A DNA stretch of 64,000 bases from Epiperipatus broadwayi (lineage: Eukaryota; Onychophora; Udeonychophora; Euonychophora; Peripatidae). Position 1 is the stretch's first letter. The number at the start of each line of letters is the position of its first letter. The stretch spans positions 3,976,572 to 4,040,571 of the forward strand of contig JAQFVV010006238.1 of NCBI GenBank assembly GCA_028023455.1, written 5' to 3'. This document shows, piece by piece, positions 1 through 11,465 of this stretch. Under the pieces are notes generated by a model that saw only the letters and a program-made list of their open reading frames with translations, was not told where the DNA came from and did no database searches. Both the position numbers and the translations under genes were made by a program.

Positions 1-960
1 TATCCTTTGCACCCACGGTGGTAGGTTATGCACGATGATACGGGTAAGGTGCTGCTCCATGTAGCTAAAGGCGGTGAGAGATTTAAGTATCATCGCTTGG
101 TGCGTGAAGAAGGCTGCAAAACTCTGTCTGCTACTCTCATCGTATTTCAAATTCGAAAACTTGTGTAAAAGTCCCTCCTGCTTCTCCACACTCCAATACC
201 TTTTCAAAATAGCTTCTTCATAGCCTCGCATAGTACTCGGTGGTTGTTTTAATAATTTCCAGCACGCCTTCGCAGATTCCCTCAGATAATGGCTCGCTAC
301 CGTTATTCTCTCCCTTTCGGTCATCGGGTGGAAGCACAGAAATTCTTTGATGCTGTCCAGATGTACGGCTGGATTTTCCCCGGGGTCGCCTCTGAATGTC
401 TGAATCTGGATAGATGATCCGAAGTGAGGGATGTTAATCATCCTTATTGGTGGGTGCACTGCCTGCTCTCTTTTTATCCCTTTTTCTTTGTTACTAGTTC
501 CCATTGCCGCTATTAGGTTTTCACTTTGGCCCTGCGCATCAGTTTGCCTTTCCAACTCAACATTTTCAACGTCTAGGTCCTGGCCTGTCTTCTCTTCAAT
601 GGCTACTTCGCTCTGAGTTTCTAATTCCATCGGGATGGTTTGGTCCTCTTCCCCCTTCCTTGCACTGGTATTAGCTTTATCTTCCCTACCTGTTTTACCG
701 TCCATCCCCATACGCCATTCTTCAATCCTTAACATACGCTCCATCATCGCCATCATAATCTTCCTGTCCTCTCTCATCTCGAGGATCGCGTCAAACTTCG
801 CATCACGATCGTGCTCCCTCTGTTTGGTGTTCCTATCTAATCGACCAAAATTTTTTTTTTTATCGGGAAATTTCTTGAACACAATTTCGTGATCACTGGA
901 TGTGTCAGATGTCTCTGCGCCAGTTGCGGATGAATTATTGTTTCCTTCTATTTCTGCCAT
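1..960 (-). CDS. Gag-like protein of an LTR retrotransposon, open at the window edge
   Basis: The minus strand is open for 320 codons from an ATG at 960 to base 1, with no stop, so the C-terminus lies outside the window. Residues 1-170 are polar, charged and low in complexity (Lys/Glu rich, with a Met-rich stretch near 68-77). Residues 175-320 look like a capsid domain: 'FRGDP' at 189-193, a leucine/alanine helix leading to 'CWKLL' at 233-237, 'ILKRYW' at 251-256 and a second amphipathic half ending in 'NLPPW'. That order resembles the Retrotrans_gag family, whose product assembles the cytoplasmic particle in which reverse transcription occurs. No zinc knuckle, protease or RT is visible because the window ends. 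An 11-A run inside the frame (around codons 34-37) is a natural frameshift hazard but the frame is maintained. I infer a Ty3/gypsy-like element; the clade cannot be settled without pol. Confidence 0.7.
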   Translation of the reverse strand, partial: MAEIEGNNNSSATGAETSDTSSDHEIVFKKFPDKKKNFGRLDRNTKQREHDRDAKFDAILEMREDRKIMMAMMERMLRIEEWRMGMDGKTGREDKANTSARKGEEDQTIPMELETQSEVAIEEKTGQDLDVENVELERQTDAQGQSENLIAAMGTSNKEKGIKREQAVHPPIRMINIPHFGSSIQIQTFRGDPGENPAVHLDSIKEFLCFHPMTERERITVASHYLRESAKACWKLLKQPPSTMRGYEEAILKRYWSVEKQEGLLHKFSNLKYDESSRQSFAAFFTHQAMILKSLTAFSYMEQHLTRIIVHNLPPWVQRI

Positions 961-2047
961 TTTTTTTCTTTGTTTTTAATTATAAGTGTCTTCAGCATAA
1001 GAGTTAGTTTTGTAAAATAATTTGATTTGTATATATAACATAAAGATACTGATCCCTGATCCTATTGCCAAATCCTTCCCCGCTGCTGATACTGTTTGTG
1101 TGGCTTCCTTCCTTTCTCTTTTTTTTTTTTTCGCCTACGTTCCGACTGGTTTCTGTTATCTAAACTTTTCACTGTTAATATTTTTTTAAATTTTTTTTAT
1201 TTAGGTATATACAATATGACATGCTTAAATCATTACTAAATGAATAAAGGGACAAAACTTTATTCACCCAGTTCGCACTGTTCTCCTCAGTCCTATAATA
1301 TAAACATATTAATAATGGGTATATAACACAATATTAATTTTGTACTACTGTCAGTAATTCTCTCTATATATATATATGCCACCCTTCTCTCTTTTGAACC
1401 CAACAAAACTCACCACTGCTGTGTGGACAAACATATTTGCTGACAAATTTATTTGAAAGGCGCCAGCCAGCAACATGTGACCAATAGATAATTTACTCCA
1501 CTGATCCCCAAATATATACTTTTTACATGTCCTAATAATCATTTGATTCAAGATTAATGCTTTATATAAGGGACGATTAATATTAACTCTGACTCTGATA
1601 AGATTTTTATATTGCAATATATATATACGTACATGTTTTTATTTTTAAGACCTGGAATTAATTCTACTTCTTTACTTTTTTCTTGAAAAATTTCAAACAA
1701 CAAGAATGAACTCGCAAAAAAAATTATGAGATAACACTCGTTTCTTTTAATTAAATAAACGCACAAAATCGCTTCCGCTCTCTTTTCGAAAAAATCTCAC
1801 TCTGTTCTTAACGATATTTGGAAGTAGATTATTTACTGAAACTTGGTGGAAGGGAAAAAACAAATTTTGTATCCTTGCTTTACTCAACTATCGTTTTAAC
1901 TTGCGCATTTTAATACGCCTAATACATATCAATATTATGACAAACAAAAAAAATCGAATATTTTTATGATTTAACTGTTTACTCTTGTTCACTCTGCAGG
2001 GTGTGGGAGATTTCTTCATCGGAGCACCACGGAGGGCGTCCAAAAAT
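961..2047 (-). other. Untranslated leader of the LTR retrotransposon
   Basis: About 1.1 kb between the Gag-like start and the inferred LTR boundary has no long ORF. It holds short AT tracts, a T-run near 1121-1131 and the (AT)n at 1367-1377. A long leader before gag is common in Ty3/gypsy-like elements. On the minus strand, directly inside the LTR end, TTTTTGG (rc of 2039-2045) is followed by ACGCCCTCC; this could be the tRNA primer-binding site, which normally begins TGG. The tRNA was not identified. Assignment as leader rests on its position only. Confidence 0.4.
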
Positions 2048-2330
2048 TGTTAACTGTACCGATATAAATCCACCACGCTTACTCATACACAGTACCCGAG
2101 TTCAAACCCAGTCCCGTTTAAGAATAAATTCCAAAACGCCAACTAAATTCAAAGGCAAACCCCGGTATGACCAACCGATGATGACTTTATAACAGCACGG
2201 GGTTATCCCTTTACTAGCTCAACTCAGAACACAGACAGAATTACTTACAGTTTTATATATAGATCTATTATACTCTGATAGGGGTACGGTCATTAATGTA
2301 ATGTAAATATTCAAGTTGCCAACACAGACA
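2048..2330 (-). repeat. Putative 5' LTR
   Basis: Read on the minus strand, this block begins TGTCTGTGTTGGCAAC (from 2330) or TGTTGGCAAC (from 2324) and ends GTTAACA at 2048, next to the candidate primer-binding site. It contains a TATA-like TATATATAAAAC (rc of about 2250-2261), which could be the element promoter, and is GC-richer than the flanks. The exact outer edge is uncertain: an 18-bp stretch spanning the start (2315-2332) recurs at 57858-57875, so the LTR may start a few bases further out. The 3' LTR is outside the window, so repeat identity could not be tested. Confidence 0.45.
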
Positions 2331-2332
2331 GT

Positions 2333-5300
2333 AGGTGACTGAATAGACTTCGAGAGTAATGAGTTGGAAGACACAAATTTAGATTATATAAATTGTTTAA
2401 TAATAAATAGAAAGCATAAAATATAGTATTCAAAAGTACGGTAAGACTTCCATAAATATTCTATTATAATAAGCTACTAGTCTTTAGTAATCATTTTACC
2501 TGGTAACAAACTCATACCAATATTCGTGTATTGAAGTGATTGACGGGTGGCTAAGGGAATCAGAGCATTTGGGTATTGAAAATATTTAACTACGATTTTT
2601 ATTGAGTTATTTTATCCAAATAGATTCGAGCCGTTGCGTGAAAGAATAGTTGGAGGGTGACTTCGTATAAATAGGATATTTAAAATTGATGTACTAGTGG
2701 TTGCCTAGATTGAAGAGCCCTACAGTCATTACTTGCGGTGCATCAACGGAATACCGGGCGGCTTGTTCTTTGACAAGGCTTAACGCCCTCAAGTAGATCC
2801 GGGACACTACAACCAGCCGGGATCATTTCAAAACCCGGTGATCCAAGAGATAACCTGGGGAAGAATTGCTTTCTTTCCCATATGGTAGTATGGCGAGACG
2901 CTAACTTCGGCGAAGGAAAGGCATTGCCACAGTCATCGAGGACGAGTGGTTGAAGTGAATTTGAAAAGGAATTACACAAAACCGGATAATCAATTCGTCT
3001 ATTTCTATGCAACAGGCTGATATAACTATTCCAATAAAACATGGTGGAATCAAAACTGACCGCGAAAGCAATAATTAATTAAGTTTACTCTGAAACCCCT
3101 AAACCCCCAGGTTGTTCAGGCGGTAGCGATTATACCAAATTATACACTGAAAACTATTTCTCGTTTCATGTATGCAACTAAGATAATAACTTAGAACCCT
3201 TTACATATTTAAGATTGAAGTATCGGTTACAATAGCATGACAAAACTAAAAAAAACATAATAAAGTGATTTAATATCTGCCAACTCAATATATGAAATAA
3301 TCTTTACTTTAATAACGAAATTCCTTTTAAAATAACTATAATCAATATTATAAACTAGCTTTAAACAGAGTTGGGAAATATTTCTATGGGCATCGTTTGT
3401 TTATAGCATAAGTAATAAAAGAAAAAAAATATAAATGTCTTCATTTGAATTATTGTTAGTAGATACAATATTTATAAACTATTTTCTAAAGACTAGAGCA
3501 GAGGAAAAAGAGAAAAGAAAATTTACTGACAGGTTTGAAACAGTAGCATTATAAACGAAACAAAACTTACATGTGATTCATTTGATTTACAGGTTAACTT
3601 ATAACATTAAGCTCGGGGGAAGTTAAAAGTTCATGTAACACAGTTACCCTTCTTTCTTCATCCGGCTTGGCTTCACGACGGTATTTCTGACGAACGTAGA
3701 CGCGCATTTGAAATTTACTTGGAAGGCATAGTCAATTTGGATATTGGAAGCTGGAAATTGTGAAGCACATAAAACATGATCAGTCAGCGGCACGAAGGTT
3801 CAAATTGGCGGGACCGAGATCAGCTCCTGGCACTTAGCCCATCGACATTACGGTTTACTGGTGGACTTCTTAACAAAAGTTGGAGAGATTCCTCTAGCAA
3901 CTGCTTTGCTGTTTTTAGATGATCTACTCTCAGCCACGTCAAAAGTTATAATCCTAGTTTTTTTCTAAGATGGCCTCGGTTGACCTTTTTGTCTGGTTTT
4001 TGTTTTAGGCTCCACCTACTTCTCCAGCCTCCAGCAATCCAGCCTGACCATACAATATCAATTATCCATTTCCATTGTTCCGTTTTCAGCTATCTCTAAC
4101 TTTAATACGCAATTTTAACTTGACACAGTAATTACAAATATAAATTCCTTATCTAATTTCGAATACAACTTAATTACTCTATACATTTGTACAATACAGA
4201 TTTTAATTAAAAACACTGATCAAAGGAATGTGACTTTTGATCAGCATTTTTAACCGACTTTGTATAATTCTAAAAGGCTAAAATTTAAGCAAATACACCC
4301 GCAATGAAACTTTTAAATTAAGCTGATAGAAATTCACAAACCACGCACACACGAATGTTATTTCATGATTTGTGACACTTATGCATGGAATCTTTACATA
4401 TTTATTTACAAAACATAAAATATATATAGCTAAATTTTGTGACTTGAAATGGAAAAATCCCATTGCGGGCGAATAGTAGTTCGAATTACCGTACTTAAAC
4501 ACATGAAACTAAGATCGGTTCTTCGATCTGTCTGTTTCAATATATATATATGCTCTTAATCTTTTTATCTCATTTTTTTCTCAATATTTTGACACTAATA
4601 TATATCTTTGTTTGCATTCATTTTTGTTAATGTTGCCTTTTGTTTTATTTATTACTGTTTATTTTTAGTGATCCACTATGTACTTAAAGGCGCATTTGCC
4701 TTTTTTTCAGCTACCTTCAACATTATATTGTAATAATGAATATTACTTCTTCTTATTATATATATTTTTATATCCTACACATGACTTTTATCAACTTTAT
4801 AATTATATAATTCTTCATTTGTACACAAAAAGTTTTTTAGATCTGTATTGGGTGTAATCTTTGTTTTTTTATTGTAAGTTTTATTCACTTCAAACCTTCT
4901 TCTAATGATACAGGATAGTTGTATTAATAAGCCATCATTTCTCTATATTCCAAGTTCAGCATTGCTAATTATATATCTTATTATTAGGTAAGAGCTTATT
5001 ACAGTTTATAAGTTATCTAAATATTGTTGTAGTAAATAATACCATTAACCGTATTCAAATCTTGTAAATCCATTTATTAAACCGTAAGTGTCAGAAGTTA
5101 ATACGTTATCACGTATAGATCACATTACTATAATCATATTAGTACTCTGATGTCATGGCAACACTACAGTTAGGTAGTAAATGGAATCCATTTATAATTT
5201 GTTTCTAAAATTTTACATAAATTGTAAAAGAAAATGAGTGAAAGAAATTGAAATAAAATCTGCCTAGATGGTTGAAATCAATTTCAAAACAATAGACTGA

Positions 5301-6110
5301 TTCAATTTTAATCTTTTGCAATCATTGCTTTTATTTACAATCTTATTTAAGATTTTAGATTAGGATAGAAATGGATTCTATTTATTACCTAATTGTAGTT
5401 TTGCCTTGGCTAGAAGTTGTTGATATTCTGTGGTTTATTTAAGCATGAGAACTGTGGTGATGTGATATATATGTATTTCGAATACATATAAACTATACTG
5501 GAAATAAATATAGAAAAAGATCAATAAGATATAATCTATTATTAATTTTTGCAGTGGCACTTCTTGCATTACAAAACCAACAAATTCAATACCTAAAAAG
5601 CGTAATCCTTTTTTAAGTACTTAAATTTGGAAATTTTGTTATGTAAGTAGAGCCTACTGGAAAAATTATCAATAAGTGATATTATGTTTGTATATATGTA
5701 TGATTGCTTACGATTATTTAGCAGGAAACTCCTTGTATACTTTTAAATGATCTTCCTTAGTCTTAAGAAATGCCTTAAAGTAATGTCGATCTACTTTCTT
5801 TCCTTACTGTGTATCATGAATTCAAGCAAAAAAAAAATTAATTGAAGTATATATATTGGAAGTCAAATAAAACAATTTATTGAAAATTAAACATTATAGC
5901 TAAATATGATCATAAACACTATCAGTTTTTTTATTTTATTTAAATTATTAAATATTTTTAGGGCCTTCATGAATTCTATTGGAAAGTATTTGATTATGCC
6001 TACAGTAAGTGATAAGAAATATAAATAATCTATTTTAGGTATTTAATAAATCTAAATAAAATAATTTTATATTATATACTTGAAATTTTCTGTCAGTTAT
6101 GAACAATCTT
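2333..6110. other. No recognisable gene; GC-richer islands at 2.7-3.05 and 3.6-4.0 kb
   Basis: AT-rich DNA without long ORFs. Two blocks (about 2700-3060 and 3600-4030) have more balanced composition and CpG dinucleotides. The first contains a 99-codon minus-strand frame (2743-3042) with no recognisable domain; the opposite strand is also largely open, so it may be chance. They could be old repeat relics or untranslated exons. Nothing supports a specific function. Confidence 0.4.
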
Positions 6111-6140
6111 GTGTGTGTGTGTGTGTGTGTGTGTGCGTGC
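6111..6140. repeat. (GT)n microsatellite
   Basis: Uninterrupted GT repeat for about 25 bases, then a GTGC-interrupted end. Confidence 0.9.
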
Positions 6141-6289
6141 ATAAATTACAAAAAAAAAAAAGGAGAGAGAACGTTTTTTTCTGATTGTTATCAATAGTGC
6201 TAAAATGTTAAAAGTGGATTTATATTACTTGTTAGCATTCATAACAACCATGCATCTGAACAGCCTATTTTCTCACAATATATATATAT

Positions 6290-6325
6290 ACAGTGGATTG
6301 ATAATGGTTGATGATGATATATTTA
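6290..6325 (+). mobile_element. Extremely short 3' end of an RTE LINE
   Basis: The last codons of the RTE ORF found at 8.5-11.5 kb (Gln-Trp-Ile-Asp-Asn-Gly-stop) and its TGATGATGAT tail appear here, after an (AT)n stretch. Only about 30 bp remain, so this is a severely 5'-truncated insertion or a fragment. The match to the family terminus is direct; chance cannot be fully excluded at this length. Confidence 0.5.
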
Positions 6326-8000
6326 TATATTACCAAATCATCTATTGGTTTCGTTGAAAGTAGAATGTCATACAACCCTGTTCCTAGTCCGTTTTTTATA
6401 AACAGTTGATTCAATGAAATTTGTATAGATTGCAAGGATTTAGTTGATTCTGAAAAATATTTAAGACTATTGAGATGACTAAGAGAAAATTTGTCTTATA
6501 TAGACATCGTCTAAGTTATTGTAATAGTTATGTCTCTTTTCATCTTCATAAGCTAAAATATAACGTTTAAATAAATTCAATCACTAAATTAAAATATAAT
6601 AAAACTCCCAGATCCAGTCTCTACATCATTGATCTTTTTTTGATGTAAAGTTAGGTAGAATCAGTGGAAAAGATGTATTACTATTCAATTGGTTTTACTC
6701 AGTGATTGTTCTATAGTTTATGATATTGAAGAGGGGTGTTAATTTCTACCTACCACCTGTAAGCTGAGAAATGTTTACAAATTTAATCATAATTTAGAGA
6801 GCTTGTGCTTCATAATTTAAATTTTATATTTCGGTTGTTAAACAAATAAAATTTTATATTTTTAAGATTTGCTTATTTTTTTTTTTTTGTATTTATTATT
6901 TTTTGCAATTGACAGCTGGCTTATATAGGCATAAGTAGAAATTTGCTTAATTTTGCTTTTACTCGCATAACTTTTTACACAAAACATTATATTTTGAAAA
7001 GCTAATTTACTTCATAAACTTTATAGGACAGTGAAAGTTGTTCTCAGTGGTAGGAATAGATTTTTAGAGAGCAAAAGATAGTAGCCACTTTCATAGAGCA
7101 ATTCTTCTCTGACATTTTGCTGTTAAATATGGTATGATATTCTCAGGAGCAACTGATTCTTAAAAAAAAAAAAATGAATATTTTTGCAAAAGGTGTAAAT
7201 TTAAATTAACCACTATTTATAATGAAATTAATGTCATATGTCAAAAGACAATTATACTTTTTCCTGATTCTCTACTGAGAATTTTGTGAATAGGCAGAAT
7301 ATCTGAAATTGATACAGTCATAATTACAATCATAATAACATCTAATAAAATAATGATCTAAATTATGGTCAGATTTAAGGTGAGGAAGCTAATCTCTTGT
7401 TACACTGAATTAATCTACTGATTTAAATCATGTGGAAACTAGAGATCAGTGAACTATCATCATTGGCTAGAAATTCACTGCACCAACATTATTGCATCAC
7501 TCATTCACAAAATTTCATCTATTCATTTAGGAACATCTTTTTTAGATTTCTGAATGATTTGATGTTTATGATTACTGTAGATATTGTTTTTTCCTCATTC
7601 ATATGTTGTAAGCAGTAATGTTTAGTAACATTCTTCCATGATGAGCAAAGATAATAATTAAACATTTTGTTATCAGATGATTTTTTAGTCAGTAATTTTA
7701 TGTTGGAATCTTGTTTTCAATAAACCTCTTCATGTTTTAGGGATGAACTCGAAAAGTAAAATATCTGCATCTATTCCTAGCTGAGGAAAATAAAAAAATA
7801 AAAAGTCATTTTCTTTGTCTGAAGGTTTATGATGATGGAATTTTAGTTATATATTCATATGTTTGACTATTTCCATCATCTAATATTGAATATTGAAATA
7901 CTTTAGAAAAATTTAACTTTATCTAAATTTACAATTACATTGAACTATCGGTAATAGCCACACCTGAGTGTATGCACAAAATTTTGAGGAGTATAATTCT
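6326..8000. other. No recognisable feature
   Basis: AT-rich, short ORFs only, homopolymer runs. A 62-codon frame at 7430-7618 has no recognisable motif. I see no gene. Confidence 0.5.
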
Positions 8001-8007
8001 CTCTTCT

Positions 8008-8125
8008 TCAGGTATTGCTGGCCTGACCAATGACAGTACTAGCATGAGAATCAAATCTGGACTGTTAGATTCTTGAATATTGAATTTTAAGGTAACACTC
8101 TAACCAACTGAGCCACCCACCAAAG
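8008..8125 (-). mobile_element. tRNA-derived SINE relic
   Basis: On the minus strand the head reads GGTGGGTGGCTCAGTTGG then TTAGAGTG, close to a tRNA A box (TRGYNNARNGG), and about 45 bases later AGATTTGATTCTCATG resembles a B box (GWTCRANNC). This spacing is that of a pol III internal promoter. It lies directly downstream of the Penelope-like fragment on the same strand. No clear target duplication was seen, so it is probably old. Confidence 0.6.
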
Positions 8126-8221
8126 GCAACAGTTGGTAGAATTTTCATATACTTATCTATAAGGCTCCTCCTGATTTCTCCATTTTTCTCCAAAAACAAA
8201 GTTAATTAGTGATTTCCATAC

Positions 8222-8490
8222 ATTATGAATAACCACAAATAGGTTGTCTTATGAGGCTATTTGTCATTATCATGAATTTTCTTCTTTGTAACTTTGCCTC
8301 TATATCCAATATTTTGGTATTTTCCCAATTGAACATATATTCATTGGTATATGCACAGTCTGCTAACTTTAGACAAGCCTGCTTTCTCTTCTCTAATCAC
8401 CAGTTTGTGATCTTGCAATCGCTTTTCAATGGAGTGACTAATTTCACCAATATATATTTTTTCACATTCACATGGTATAGTCCAGCATAT
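8222..8490 (-). pseudogene. Penelope-like element GIY-YIG endonuclease fragment
   Basis: Minus-strand translation starting next to the RTE insertion gives a GIY-YIG nuclease signature: 'IPCECEKIYIGE', then 'EKRLQDH', then, after one frameshift near 8365-8375, 'FNWENTKILDIEAKLQRR'. These are the usual Penelope-like order IPC..C...YIGE / R...H / W....IL..E....RR. The enzyme nicks target DNA for integration. The RT domain expected upstream is absent: on the far side of the RTE insertion there is only an (AT)n tract and unrelated DNA, so the fragment was 5'-truncated or its 5' side was lost. The frameshift and missing RT make it non-functional. Confidence 0.75.
8479..8490. repeat. Target-site duplication, left copy (RTE)
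   Basis: AGTCCAGCATAT, repeated exactly at 11792-11803 on the other side of the RTE element. Confidence 0.85.
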
Positions 8491-8513
8491 CATCATCATC
8501 ATCATCATCATCA
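8491..8513 (-). repeat. (TGA)n 3' tail containing the stop codon
   Basis: The tail is about eight TGA units, and the ORF stop (8511-8513) is the first of them, so the element has essentially no separate 3' UTR. Other family copies end in the same repeat (14068, 24172, 28349, 58914). Confidence 0.85.
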
Positions 8514-11465
8514 ACCATTATCAATCCACTGCAGGATGAAGGTCTCTCCAAGTTTAATCCATCTCCGATCTTTAGCTTCTCTTTTCCACAACACCCCTGC
8601 ACATTTTCTTATTTCATCCATCCATCTCACATGTGGTCTCTTTCTGGGTCTTTTACAATCTCTTGGAATCCAGTTTAAAATTTCAATTGTCCATCTATTA
8701 TCATTTCTTCTAGCAATATGTCCAGCCCAACTCCATTTCAATCTTTTAATTTTTTCAATAAGGTCAGTAACACCTGTTTGTTGTCTTACCCATACATTGC
8801 GTTTTCGATCTCTTCTTGTTACTCCCAACATACATCTCTCCATACTCCTTTGAGTGGTCTGAAGTCTCTGTATTGCTCTTCTATTAAGTGTCCAAGTCTC
8901 AGATCCATAAGTAAGAACTGGTAAAACACATTTGTTAAAAACCATTCTTTTCAAACACATAGGCATATTTCCTTTTAGTATCAAGTTATTTCTACCAAAA
9001 GCACTCCAACCAAGTTTAATTCTATGATTAATTTCCTCCATTATGTTTCCATCTGTATTAATAATCTGACCTAGGTATTTGTAACTGTTAACTTCTTCTA
9101 ATTCTTCATAATCAATCTTTATTTTCATATTTTGATCAAATCGATTAAACATTACTTTAGTCTTTTTAACATTTATCTTTAGTCCTACTTTTCTACTTTC
9201 ATCTGCTAACTCCTGCAACCTTTCCTGCAGCTCTGAAGCATTATTTGCAAAAACAACTACATCATCTGCAAAATCTAAATGACTTAAATACTCTCCATTT
9301 ACTTTCATTCCTTTAGTTTCCCATTTTAATCCACAAAATACTTCTTGCAGCACTGCTGTAAAAAGTTTTGGAGATATGGAGTCACCTTGTCTTACACCTT
9401 TCTCAATGTTGATTTTTCCAGTATCATTATGTAATCTAATGGTTGCTGTTGCATTTTTATAAATATTCTTTAAAATATGACAATATCCTGGATCTATACC
9501 TTGATGATCCAATGCTTTAATCACTGAAGAAATGTGTATAGAATCGAATGCCTTTTCATAATCTACAAATCCAAAACATAATGACAACTCATATTCATTT
9601 GTCCTTTCTATGACTTCTCTCAATACCTGGATATGATCTATTGTATTAAAACCACTTTTAAATCCAGCTTGTTCTCTTGGTTGGTGGAAATCCAAAGTTC
9701 TCTGTAGACGAGTTGTAATTATCTTGGTAAAAATTTTATATAAAACTGATAAAAGGCTGACAGGTCTGTAATTTCTAATATCTTCTTTATCACCTTTTTT
9801 AAATATTAATATTATTACTGCATTCTTCCAATCTTCCAGTACATCTTTATCATTTAGACATTTGGTATATAACTTTGCTAAAATTGTTTCTATTTCTTCA
9901 CCTCCTTCTTTTAATATATCAATTATAATTCCATCATTTCCTGGAGCCTTTCCTTTCTTCATACATTTAATTGCATGTCTCACTTCTTCATTTAAAATTC
10001 TGGGCAATTCAGAAGATGTAATAGGTATAGGAGGTACTTGTTCTTTATTACTATATAATTCTTGATAAAAATCTTCTACCAATTTCACGATGTCATCTCT
10101 CTTTTTAGTAATAATTCCATCTTTTTTTCTTATTGCAGATATAAATTTCCTACCAATACCAAAATGTTGTTTAACATTCTTGAGACTTTTATTTTCTTCT
10201 ACAGCTTTCCTTGCTATTTCACAGTTATACTTTCTTATATCATTTTCAACTTTTTTCCGTACCATTTTACAAAATTCAAGATATTCAATTCTTTTTAATA
10301 CATCATTTTTGTATATCTTCATATTCCTTCTTTTCTTCACAAATTCTCTAGTCTCAGTAGAAATTTTATTAGTCAATTGCTGCTTTTTTCTACCAGCTAT
10401 CTTTGCTGCAGTTTTTAAAAGTGTATCAGTTATTTTCATATTAATTTCATTCAAATCTGAATCATGTTCAAAATCTCCTAACACTTGAAACCTATTTGTA
10501 AGTTCTAATTTAAATTCATTAGAATGTTTCTGAAGATTAGGAACATCAACTGTAAATATTGTTTTTCTCAATAATTTTTGTCTCTCTAGTTTTACATTAA
10601 CATGTAACTTACACCTTACTAATCGATGATCACTTCCTGTGTTAAATTTATTAAGAACATTACAATCTTGAAATATGTATTTCCTGTTAGTCAAAATATA
10701 ATCCAATTCTGCTGTACCTTCATTTGGATGCTTCCATGTCCATTTCCTTTTAACATTTTTCTCAAAAAATGAATTCATAATATAAAGTTTTTCTTTTTCT
10801 GCAAACTCCACAAGTCTATGTCCTCTCTCATTTCTATTACCATAACCAAAATTACCTACAGCAATTTCATCTTTCATTTGTCTACCAATTCTAGCATTAA
10901 AGTCTCCCATAACAATTTTAAAATGTTGTTTACTCTGATCAAAAGCCTTTTGTACATCCATATAAAAATCTTCTACTACTTCATCACTATGAGAACTTGT
11001 TGGGGCATAAACCTGAATTATCTGCATTTGGTATCTGCTATTAAGTTGTATAACTAATCTTGCAACTCTGTCCGATACACCATCAATCTCCACAATATTG
11101 TTCTTCCACTTTTTATTTATAATGAATCCTACTCCACTTGTATTTCCAATATGTGTGCCTTTATAATAGAGTATATGTCCACTTTTTAAATCAATTGTTT
11201 CTTCACCTTTTCTTCTAACTTCACAAAGTCCAATAATGTCCCATTTAATATAAGACAATTCTTCTTCTAATTCTTGCAATCTTCCTTCACTTGAAAGTGA
11301 TCTGCAGTTGTAAGTACCTAAATAAAAAGTCATCATCAAATGGCAGCCTGGGTCCACAATCAGGGGATTCTTAGCACCCTCCGCCTTCGGCCACCAACCA
11401 CTGCCTTGGTTGGTGACTTTACAGCCTCCTGGGAATAAGGGACATGCTTTATTTTTGTCTGTCAT
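8511..11465 (-). CDS. RTE endonuclease-reverse transcriptase
   Basis: 984 residues, uninterrupted. Residues about 45-285 form an APE-type endonuclease: N53 in 'TYNCRSL', E82 in 'LCEVRRKG', Y153 in 'VYAPTS', D188/N190 in 'GDFNARIG', D255 in 'ELDYIL' and S278-D279-H280. All expected catalytic or binding positions are present. The reverse transcriptase spans about 495-810: 'NYRPVSLLS', catalytic D635 in 'FVDYEKAFDSI', 'GVRQGDSISPKLF' at 690-702, catalytic 'FADD' at 732-735 and 'YLGQIIN' near 797. The C-terminal region has the conserved 'WAGHIARR' and 'RWMDEIRK' blocks seen in RTE proteins. It would nick DNA and copy its own RNA by target-primed reverse transcription in the nucleus. Start: ATG at 11465 is the longest; M44/M45 just before the endonuclease is an alternative, and the first 44 residues match no domain I know. 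Length fits the family (about 1000 residues). Confidence 0.92.
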   Translation of the reverse strand: MTDKNKACPLFPGGCKVTNQGSGWWPKAEGAKNPLIVDPGCHLMMTFYLGTYNCRSLSSEGRLQELEEELSYIKWDIIGLCEVRRKGEETIDLKSGHILYYKGTHIGNTSGVGFIINKKWKNNIVEIDGVSDRVARLVIQLNSRYQMQIIQVYAPTSSHSDEVVEDFYMDVQKAFDQSKQHFKIVMGDFNARIGRQMKDEIAVGNFGYGNRNERGHRLVEFAEKEKLYIMNSFFEKNVKRKWTWKHPNEGTAELDYILTNRKYIFQDCNVLNKFNTGSDHRLVRCKLHVNVKLERQKLLRKTIFTVDVPNLQKHSNEFKLELTNRFQVLGDFEHDSDLNEINMKITDTLLKTAAKIAGRKKQQLTNKISTETREFVKKRRNMKIYKNDVLKRIEYLEFCKMVRKKVENDIRKYNCEIARKAVEENKSLKNVKQHFGIGRKFISAIRKKDGIITKKRDDIVKLVEDFYQELYSNKEQVPPIPITSSELPRILNEEVRHAIKCMKKGKAPGNDGIIIDILKEGGEEIETILAKLYTKCLNDKDVLEDWKNAVIILIFKKGDKEDIRNYRPVSLLSVLYKIFTKIITTRLQRTLDFHQPREQAGFKSGFNTIDHIQVLREVIERTNEYELSLCFGFVDYEKAFDSIHISSVIKALDHQGIDPGYCHILKNIYKNATATIRLHNDTGKINIEKGVRQGDSISPKLFTAVLQEVFCGLKWETKGMKVNGEYLSHLDFADDVVVFANNASELQERLQELADESRKVGLKINVKKTKVMFNRFDQNMKIKIDYEELEEVNSYKYLGQIINTDGNIMEEINHRIKLGWSAFGRNNLILKGNMPMCLKRMVFNKCVLPVLTYGSETWTLNRRAIQRLQTTQRSMERCMLGVTRRDRKRNVWVRQQTGVTDLIEKIKRLKWSWAGHIARRNDNRWTIEILNWIPRDCKRPRKRPHVRWMDEIRKCAGVLWKREAKDRRWIKLGETFILQWIDNG

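Noticed and set aside
2743-3042. 99-codon minus-strand ORF as a gene
   Set aside because: No recognisable motif, no transcription or splice context, and both strands are partly open.
8251-8853. 200-codon plus-strand ORF
   Set aside because: It overlaps the antisense of the Penelope-like relic and of the RTE ORF, and crosses their junction; it is an antisense shadow.
10090-10488. 132-codon plus-strand ORF
   Set aside because: Antisense to the RTE ORF, hydrophobic because of strand composition.
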